64,000 nt of DNA from Zygnema cylindricum (lineage: Eukaryota; Streptophyta; Zygnematophyceae; Zygnematales; Zygnemataceae): positions 1 to 64,000 of the forward strand of contig JBBHKE010002811.1 in assembly GCA_037447655.1 (NCBI GenBank), in the 5' to 3' direction. The position numbers were made by a program, and so were the translations under genes. Shown here in pieces: positions 56,161 through 64,000 of the stretch (its first letter is position 1; every line of letters starts with the position of its first letter). The notes under the pieces are model-generated. The model had not been told where the DNA came from. It was given only the letters and a program-made list of their open reading frames with translations, and ran no database searches.

Positions 56161-56452
56161 TGGCAGATATAAAAAAATGAATTGTGACACGCTAGTCGAT
56201 TAAGCTACAAATCATGATGTAAAACTAACGAAAATTGACGAAATTTTCACATGACACGCGCTTTCGAAAATAAAACCGAAAATAAATAAAATGTAATTTC
56301 GTAACTCTTCTTTGTCACTCTTTTTTCAGTACCTTTTGGTTGTAGCACTATTCCTGTCAAAAGACTTTCGTTATGTTCGAAAATAGGAACCCTAAAATAT
56401 GAGATGTCGTAAAAGACTAGCGTCTCCAAAAAGAATAACAACCTTCTGGAGT
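56161..56452. other. Unassigned spacer before A7
   Basis: Nothing recognised; RNase H similarity starts abruptly at 56453. Confidence 0.4.
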
Positions 56453-56996
56453 CATGCGATACTTGATAGGAATGAGAGATCTGTAGTTGCATTTTGGAGG
56501 GGATAATACTAACATCACCACTTAGAGTGATGCCTATTATGGGGATGCTCCGATGAGGAGGTGTCCTTCTAGGTATGTGTTGATGTTGGGAATGGGCCTT
56601 CCTATTGCAACAATAAGCAACAAGAGGTGATTGCTCAGTCCACCATGGAGGCTGAGTATATGGCCTCTTGTTCGGCTGTGAAAGAATTAATGTGGGTGAA
56701 ATCCTTGCTTCAAGAACTTAGATATATGAAGAATGGAGTGCAAAAGATATTTTGTGACAATCAAGCTGCGATTGCAATTGCTGCAAACCCTAAGCATCAC
56801 TTTAAAGCAAAACATATGGATATTCGTTTGAGCTTTGTTAGAGAAAAGGTTGAGAAAAAAATAATTAGCTTGGAATATAGACCAGATGGAGAGATGGTAG
56901 CAGATATCATGACTAAACCGGTTCCTTCTCCCAAATTAATATTTTGTAGGGAGAAATGTGGGCTGAAGAAAAAGCTAGACTATAAAATAAGGGGAG
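56453..56996 (+). pseudogene. A7 RNase H and polypurine tract
   Basis: Only the last domain of pol remains. RNase H motifs are DNTNITT, YGDAPMRRC, STMEAEYMASCSAVKELMWV, CDNQAAIAIAANPKHHFKAK and DIMTKPVPSPKLIFC. ORF 56627-57106 keeps the second half open and reads through into the LTR. The tract AAAATAAGGGGAG ends at 56996. The left side is truncated. Confidence 0.88.
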
Positions 56997-57945
56997 TGTT
57001 GAAAAAGGTATTTTATAGTCTTGTCCTTTTTTGTCTTCCAACAGCCCTCATACTTAACGTAGTCACCGAGGACTTGCAGGCAACCATGGCAGTCTCATGC
57101 AGGTAAAGAGACAAATTAGAAGCTTTAGTTTCATACAAAAGTTAGGCGGTCACTAGCAAGACTTGATCCGGTGACTTCCGGATAATAGCCGTACGGCGCA
57201 ACCATCAGCCTTATCCGGCAGGTCTTAACGAAACGATATACGAATTGGGTTTGGTACAAATTTATATTGTAACACGTCGGCATATTTCATTTAACATATT
57301 ACGCAACGAAGTGAACACGAAATGTGCAGGACCGCACGAAATAAAGTAGCGCACGAAACGACATCAAATTTTGACGGACGAAATTGAAAGTTGTTTGCGA
57401 TCGACAGCTCGCGGAGGAGCCAGAATTCCGGAGTGGTTTTTGGCGGTTTGCTGAGCATATGTCGGCGGGTGACACGTGGCAAGGTATGATTGAACAACGG
57501 ATATTACGGAGGGAACAACTTTGGTTCAGGAACTGACACGCGTCAGCGGAGCGGCCATGCCGAACTATGGTCGTACAAGAAGTAGAGCGGTACTTGTACC
57601 TTATTGTACCTTACAGTCTTTTGATTGGATAGGTACACTAGTAGTAGGCTTAGAGAGGTAGTTTAGGACTTAAAATATTTCTTGGGTTTCAGCCTCTCTC
57701 CTAGAGAGCACTTGTATTTATAGGCCAACTTTGGTTAGCCATAACTTAATGCTCGGGTGAGCAATTTCAGTGATTCTTTTTGCTGCGGACTCAAGGGAGT
57801 CCAAGCTACACAAAGGTGTAGTCGGTCAAAGTTTGTGCGTCCCAGGGTGGGATTTATTCTATGCCAAAGTCAAAAGTCAAATACTATCATAGAGGCATTT
57901 CATAAGCTGGACATTCTGTCTACCAATAGAGGTCACAGAATTACA
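56997..57945 (+). repeat. A7 3' LTR
   Basis: 949 bp, TGTTGAAAAAGG to GAATTACA. The tRNA-like module (57145-57227, minus) has CCGGATAAGGC and GGATCAAGTCT. Five GTAC motifs lie at 57573-57636, the TATA box (TATTTATAG) near 57714, and hairpins GGACTC-AAGG-GAGTCC (57787-57802) and CTACAC-AAAG-GTGTAG (57806-57821). Confidence 0.9.
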
Positions 57946-59603
57946 ACCAAAAGCTCACTTTGGTCGGTCCCTAAATATCTGTGAGTACTAAATCTAGAAT
58001 TTTTTTTCCCTATAGGTGGTTGTTCTGGGAAAGGGCAATTTGTGTGCTTTACCTTGAGCACATCCACTAAAATCACTTAGATTCTCACTCTCACTGAACT
58101 GAATTCCTTCCACCACTCCCATCCTTTTCATCTCTCTTAGCTTATCTAGATTCACATGCCCAAGCCTCTTATGCCACATCATTATATCATGAACACCACC
58201 ATAATAAAGTTTATTCATTTCATTACTTAAAATCAGCCTAAACATCCTTTCGCTACCTTTTTCAGCGGTGAAATAAACTTCCTCCTCAAAACTAGCAGTA
58301 AAGACTCCTTTCCTAGTGATAGTATCAAAACCCTTATCATCTAATACAGACGTAGAGATGAGGTTTTTTTTCATCTCCGGAATAAACAATACATTGGAGA
58401 ATGTAATTATGGATGCCTTTCCTTCTACCAATACTTTCAGATCTACCGATCTTACGAGAGTAGTAGTGACTATCTTCCCATCTCGTACTCTATCTCTACG
58501 GTGGGAATCTTTCTTATTGTAGTGAACAGGTGTTTATCCTTACACATGTGCATCGAGGCACGTGAATCTACAATCCAACCTGCTTCACCTTTCAATCCAC
58601 TGAAAGCACATTTCTGCCTTCGTGGAATTTCTACCTCGTTTGTCGCTTCCAACTCCTCATCAACTAGGAGCTCATCGTTCTCGTCTTTGGATTCCACCTC
58701 ATGTACTTGTGTCACAAGGGCCTTTTTCTTTCCTCTCGTGGTTCCACCAGTCTGCCCCTCCTTTATCTGAAGCTCGGTTAGCTTAGTGCACTCCGCCATA
58801 TAGTGCCCTGGTTTCTTATAAAAATGACATAAACCCTTGGGAGCCCTTGCTCCGAACTCGTCGGTCTGATTTTTCTGCTCCCCCCCTCCGTAATTTCCGA
58901 TCGGTCTTTAGGAATCCTTGTTCCTACAGTCGGTCCCAGCTGCCAAGGCTTGCCCACTCTTTCCTCCCCTTCGGATCTCTATTCTATTCTCCCGAACGAG
59001 AATCATTCCTACCACTGAGTTCCATATCCACATTGAGTCCAACAAGTCCTGCACACGGTTGACTATGTTCTCGAACTCATTGGGTAACTTCATCAGTAGA
59101 CAGTTAACCTTTTCTTTTTCACTAAAATATTTTCCAGCATTCTCTAGCTCCATGAAAAGTGTAGCAAGCTCATTGCAAAAATCGAACATCTTCCCCCCTT
59201 TGTATACATACTCCTTAACTTTATGATCAGCCAACTGTTGTTGCTGAATCGTACCACTTCGGTACATCTTTATAAGAGCCATCCAAAGTTCGGATGCCCT
59301 TTCTACCTGCAAATGAGGACATACAAGTCCTTGAGTAAGAGATCGGAGGATGAAGTGCTTTGCCGCCATGTTGTTGAAGTCCCAGGTATTAGTATCATTC
59401 TCCTCGTTCCTCGGAATAGGTGACATGAATGCCGAACCAGTTGCTATTGCTCATCTCCTTCTCCTTTCCTTTGACCACCACCTCTTCTTCCTTTGTCTCC
59501 TCCGTTGAAGATGGATCTGCATCTCTAGTAAATCTGCCTCTTGTAAACCCTCAAGGTATCCGAAGACTGGATGGGTGCCTCTCCCGTCCACTCACTATTC
59601 CCC
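57946..59603 (-). pseudogene. Element A6 fragment: gag, protease, integrase zinc finger
   Basis: From the right: gag at 58908-59426 with AAKHFILRSLTQGL, RASELWMALIKMYRSGTIQQ, FCNELATLFMELENAG and LLMKLPNEFENIV; a damaged zinc knuckle near 58800-58840 (CHFYKKPGHYMAEC, second Cys now Tyr); protease at 58470-58799 with DSRAS for DSGAS; then the end of protease and the integrase zinc finger at 57994-58431 (MMWHKRLGHVNLDKLREMKR, FSGCAQGKAHKLPFP). The fragment ends before the integrase core. Gag lacks its N-terminus, cut at about 59603. Confidence 0.87.
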
Positions 59604-60060
59604 AAATCATTGGACGTTGGAAGAGATGGGAGGAAGAACCATGGGTTCCGATTTGACAAGCATCACCTTGTAGGCCTTGTCGTACAATGGTCGTACAAGA
59701 AGTACATTGCTCCTTGTACCTTCTGTTGGATTATTGTCGTTTCGCGGTATTTCCACGAAGCGTCATACCAACATTTAATTGTTGACGTGAAGTACCACGT
59801 CATCATACGAAACGTACGATGTAAGTTTCGTGGTACTAATTTTGAAGCGTCCGCGAACAAAACATACTATTTCGTTTCGCGTGACTTTTGTCTTCATGTA
59901 CAGATGTTTGATTTTGCATGCAGGTGTACTTGTGAAGTGACACGTGTTAAGTCAACGTTTGGAGTTTGTTGTTTCGAAGGAAGAAAGCGCGTGCGCCTTC
60001 CTTCGTGGAATTTTCATTGAAGAGTGCACAGTCAGCTAGGGACAGACTTCGTCGCTACGC
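59604..60060 (+). repeat. Family A LTR fragment and unassigned sequence up to the gap
   Basis: 59604-59730 matches 34955-35080 of another LTR (GATGGGAGGA, ACCATGG, GTCGTACAATGG). The rest up to the gap contains several CGAAACG and GTAC words and is not assigned. Confidence 0.6.
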
Positions 60061-60070
60061 NNNNNNNNNN
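60061..60070. other. Assembly gap (10 N)
   Basis: Ten Ns. Sequence on the two sides may not be truly adjacent. Confidence 1.
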
Positions 60071-60426
60071 GGTATTCTATACTACAGATCAGTAGATACA
60101 CAATGTGAGTATATAACTTAGAACTTAGACAATTTTGTAGTATCCAGTTTTGGGAATATGATTTTCTAAGGGCAGTTTTTGGGAAACTTCTAGACATCAT
60201 ATCTTATGGTTTACTGAGTCATTTTGGCTGCAATTTTGGGAATTGTCAGTTTACTGTATTGTGTATCACTGTGGTAAATTTGAAGCATATTGGCTTTCTG
60301 AGTTATATTTTGTGTCAGATCTAAGTTGGCTGTTGAGTAGGTACTTTGATAGTTTCTGTTGTTTTTCATGTCTACTTCCACTACTACTGCTGGTTCACCG
60401 CCTGCAACGGTGGTTGTAGAACAACA
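60071..60426 (+). repeat. Family C LTR, 3' part
   Basis: Matches about 2820-3179, including the gag leader start (ATGTCTAC at 60369) and the end GTAGAACAACA. What follows (TGAAGTACTTG) is not gag, so this is a solo LTR or an LTR at an element's far end. Confidence 0.8.
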
Positions 60427-63400
60427 TGAAGTACTTGCTACTTCTCCCCATGAGTGTCGATCTCGCACTGTTTTTTACTTGTTTCTCTATGTTTTGCCCT
60501 ATGAGTTGGTGCTGCAATCTCCATAATGTTTTTTCGAGTTTGCTCCTTTAATGCCATTATGAATGTTGCTCTTAATTATCGTGGTCTTGTCACTTCGTCT
60601 TATGTAACTGTTACGATGAAGGCAAATGGGGGGATTCTTACTATTTGGTGGCTTATGCCTTTTTTATATTGCTTTAAGCCACATTTCATGTTTTTTTTCG
60701 CGTCATAAGTTGGGGATGGACACACACGGGGGTTATGAGGTTTTGTTTTACGGTGTTTAACGTTTGTTTAATCTTTCTTTGGATTGGGTTGACCTTTTGA
60801 TAAAAGTTTTGAATGCCTTTAATATGGTGGATTGAAAAGTTTTTTTTTTTGAGTTTATTGATGCCCTTTCTTCGATTTTTCAAATCTTCCCAATTGTGTG
60901 AGTCTTGTAGCTTTGAGTAATATCGTCACTTTTCCAACAAATAGTGGATTGGTTCCCCTTTCCTTTACAACTGCCACTCGTTAAGGCGATTCTTTTGGCG
61001 TTTATCCGTCTTTGCTCATTACTGCGCCCTACTTCCTCTTCCTCTCTCCCCTTGTAACCTCTTCCCTTTTGTGGTTGTCGACGCACATTTCACCGACTAT
61101 GTGGACCATGTTTTGTTGACCTAAAGTTATTTTGAAGATCGCCTTGCAAAAGCTAACTTTTCTCTCCAACCAACGAAGTAATTACTTCGTCACTTTTGGA
61201 TATCCCTCTTTCTTCACTCCCCCCTATAGTTTTCAGAGCCCCACTTCACCTAAGGGCATTCATCTAGTCGCTTTGCTTGATTACTTTGGGGAGTTATTGA
61301 TTTTGCTCTTCAGACTGATTTATCCGACATGGACGACCCCCCGAACCTTCTTGAACCCCTCAGGTGGCTTTTGCCCTTTTGATAAGGTGTCTCACCCACG
61401 GTCCCTCCTCCTCACCCACGTTTCCCATCCCACCCATTTTTTGTCTCATCTCTTTTTGCCTTTGATGATTGTCACCTGACTATCCTTTACAATTAGATAA
61501 GTCGTGGGGATTTGGTTTACGGGCCTGACTCGTATCCAGGTATCCCCTATCATTTTTGCAAGAGGGTTAAGTTTAGCATGTACGGCTGACTTCTTAACTA
61601 GAGAGTTGGTGCCTTATTGCCTCCATGCTTGTCTCTTGTTTTTGTTTGGTGATCTTCTTGTTTTTGCAACCATTATCCCTTATGCTTCAAACAATGTCGT
61701 CATTCCAATAAACACTTCGTAGGCGACCTGATTTATTCCTCTTGCTTTAACGAATGTAACGGTTTTCTCCACCCTTATTGCGAGCTTGGACCTACTCGAA
61801 CTTGGGCCCAACTTTCCACTCCTCTTCATTTTGATTAGGTCGTCGGCACCATTCGATATGGGCTTCTCTAGGCTCTTCCTTCTGATTTTTCACGTGCTCA
61901 TTTTCTCTCTCGAAAGGGCCTTAAATCTAGAGTGAGGCTTTGACCTATCCTTAATGTTTCACGCCTATCACTGTCAAATTCAAGCTTTGCCTCCCTCATC
62001 CAACTTTACCCGGATCTCTCATTTGCTCGTAGGGTTGAGTCCTTCAACCCGATGTCCATTAATTTCGTCGCTCCTATAGGGAATGTTGACTTAGGGACAC
62101 GACGCTTCGTAACACTGTTTCGACTGTTACAGATTGCATATGAGAGCAGCCATTCTGTGTGTTGGGAGGTTTCACATGTTATTCCACGGTGGCTGGTTAA
62201 TGAAGGTTTATTTGTTAGTTTCCGACGAATTCTGGTGACCTTGTTTTGGCAAACTTTGCCTTGCTTTGATTGCAATCACTTGTGAGGTGGCTACAACTTG
62301 TTGGAATATTTGAGCATTACACTTTTAAGGAGGAGCAATAATGCATACTGTTATCCTATATATGATTTTGTTTTGATGGTAGTTGCGACATATGGTTGTT
62401 CACTACACCTTGAATCGTTATTAGCGTCAATGTTTTATAACCACTTAAAACATATTTTCTCCGTACACACATGTTGGGTTTTCAATTTGAGACCGCCTAT
62501 CGGAAGCTGAGAATGTTACCTTTCAATCACAACCGTCAGATCCACAATCCTACAAGTATGTACGTAGAAAAGATGTTTTAAGTGGCGAAAAATCCATTGA
62601 CGCTAATAACGATTCACTGGGTAGTTTCTACGGATGATATCCTCGGTATTTGTGATCGACAACCTCTAGAGAAGGGAGGCCATGTGAGACCTTTAGGTTA
62701 TGTCCTTACTTCTTTTTATTGTAAGTGTCTATCAATGGTCTCAGCGAGTGCAAGCTTCTATGCTCCTTTGACCTACTATTGCTGTTATGGATCGTCGACA
62801 TGTTTCCAAAATCCCTCAGAATGCTCTGCCAAACCTAGGGAATTAAAAGGTTGCTAATAGTCGTTTTGTTAGCCATGTTGAAGTTCTATTCACTACTTCT
62901 GTTGTTGTTTTGCAAATGTTGTGTCTTTCCATGTCTTTTGTCGGCTTGCCCTTGTTCACATGTAGTCTCTTTCTTTCTTCCAACCCATTTTCCCATTTTG
63001 TTAGCTTCCGCTCGCTTTCGGTTCTTCAGTTTCGTTTTTGCCTTCCCTTTATTTTTATTGGTCCCATGTACTCAGGTTTACCATAGTCCTTCCTTAATAA
63101 AAGTGTTATATGTAAACACGAATAAAGCGAACAATATCGATTCTTCTATTTTTGTTGCATTTTCCTGTTTAACAGCCGTGATATAAATAAAATACTCAGC
63201 AGTAAAACGGTGCTCAAGCGGACCATTTCTCTACTCTAACAACGATTCACATTTACCATTTTCCAATAATAAGTTTTACATGACTCCCTTTCCCTTGCCC
63301 CCATCTCCCTTTAACCATTAAAAGCAATACAAGCTGGCAGGGTCAGAAATGCTTTGTAATTTTGTGCCATAAATAGTATGACATACAACCGTATTAAATC

Positions 63401-64000
63401 CGGTAACGCATTAAATACTTAACATCTTACACCGGTTTGTATCTGTTCTAAGGTGAATTAATTACTGAAGGACCTGTAGCGCCAAAATGAAGAAAGAGAA
63501 GATGGAATCAAAGAGAATAGATGAAAGCTTCGTTAAAAACAACAACAAAGGGACAACATTCATTAAGGCAGGTAAATCGATACAAACTATACAGAAAAAA
63601 GTCATGTTATTGATTGCAATATTCATTACAGTAGCCCAACATTACCCAATTCCTGTTCGTTTCGCGGTCTAGTATTACAAAAAACAAGGCATTCGAACCA
63701 ATCAAATATGACGTTTCGGCCTCAATGTACTCTACCCAAGATTGAATACCAAAACTGACTAACACAATAGTCCCAAAAGTTGTTTTCTATACTTGTACTT
63801 CTGTACGAAAGAACGAGAAGAACTTGTATCTCAAAGACATTTCACCGATTGTGTTCAAAATGAGTATTAAGATAGAGTACTAAAAACTACACAAAAAACT
63901 CCAAACTGGACATAGTCTGAGCTGTTTCCAGAAAAGTGTTGGCAGTGAGACGTCAATTTTTTAAAAAGAGGGAGAAAGAATCTCAAAACTACTTAGTCCA
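60427..64000. other. Unassigned interval without recognised features
   Basis: The plus strand is rich in T and C. The longest frames are about 70-115 residues and show no motif I recognise. I see no LTR, PBS, tRNA-like module or copia motif. Confidence 0.5.

Noticed and set aside
43861-57945. A5 (43861-52663) and A7 (56453-57945) as one element with a 3.8-kb insertion
   Set aside because: The RNase H sequence at 52594-52663 overlaps the homologous part at 56453-56522 and differs at many bases. The two LTRs are also too different to be a pair.
60427-64000. Host gene or LINE
   Set aside because: Frames of up to 115 codons are within chance for this length, and no domain motif is recognised on either strand.
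1-64000. Gypsy, caulimovirus or endogenous retrovirus content
   Set aside because: Where order can be read it is gag-protease-integrase-reverse transcriptase-RNase H, which is copia. No envelope, movement protein or chromodomain sequence was seen.

Overview
This window reads as repeat-dense eukaryotic nuclear DNA, built almost entirely from Ty1/copia-type LTR retrotransposons in various states of decay. I recognise no host gene, rRNA gene, functional tRNA gene or CRISPR array. The elements' primer-binding sites match the anticodon stem-loop of a plant-type initiator tRNA-Met better than the animal one, and the LTR promoters carry G-box (ACGTG) and GTAC motifs. Both fit a land plant or other streptophyte. 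This is inference, and I cannot name the species. A run of 10 Ns at 60061-60070 is an assembly gap.

Layout. 1-4205 (+): pol of one copia element, a single LTR (family C), then gag-protease of the next, a pol-LTR-gag tandem. 4206-6723: no gene, but two striking inverted repeats. 6724-21463: an old minus-strand element (D) whose 5' LTR is split by two later insertions, A1 (+, 10886-15224, young, gag-only, TSD AATAT) and A2 (-, 15502-21399). 21464-27186: LTR relics and unassigned AT-rich DNA. 27187-31974: A3 (-). 31975-34067: a minus-strand LTR interrupted by a solo LTR (32350-33398, TSD TGGCA). 34068-36200: RNase H and LTR scraps. 36201-43860: A4 (+), interrupted by E (-, 38071-42676, TSD AGAGT). 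43861-52663: A5 (+), whose 5' LTR is interrupted by B (-, 44750-48830). 52664-54830: LTR pieces around a 25-bp purine-rich minisatellite. 55464-56160: a threefold tandem repeat. 56453-57945: RNase H plus 3' LTR of another element (A7). 57946-59603: gag-protease-integrase relic (A6, -). 60071-60426: a second family C LTR end. 60427-64000: nothing recognised.

The families share an unusual design. The gag start codon lies inside the LTR, the LTR runs straight into gag, and the primer-binding site is itself gag coding sequence (QVMGPP). It is complementary to an internal part of initiator tRNA-Met rather than to the tRNA 3' end, as known for Drosophila copia. Family A LTRs also share an antisense tRNA-Arg-like module, a spaced array of GTAC motifs upstream of an inverted CCAAT box and TATA box, and two small leader hairpins with compensatory base changes.

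Almost all coding regions are broken. Two long frames remain open: the 544-aa gag-derived ORF of A1, and a 449-aa reverse transcriptase-RNase H frame in B. A1 keeps gag but has lost the protease-integrase core and reverse transcriptase through deletions that kept the frame open, so it would depend on another element for enzymes. E is an older gag-only element of the same general type.
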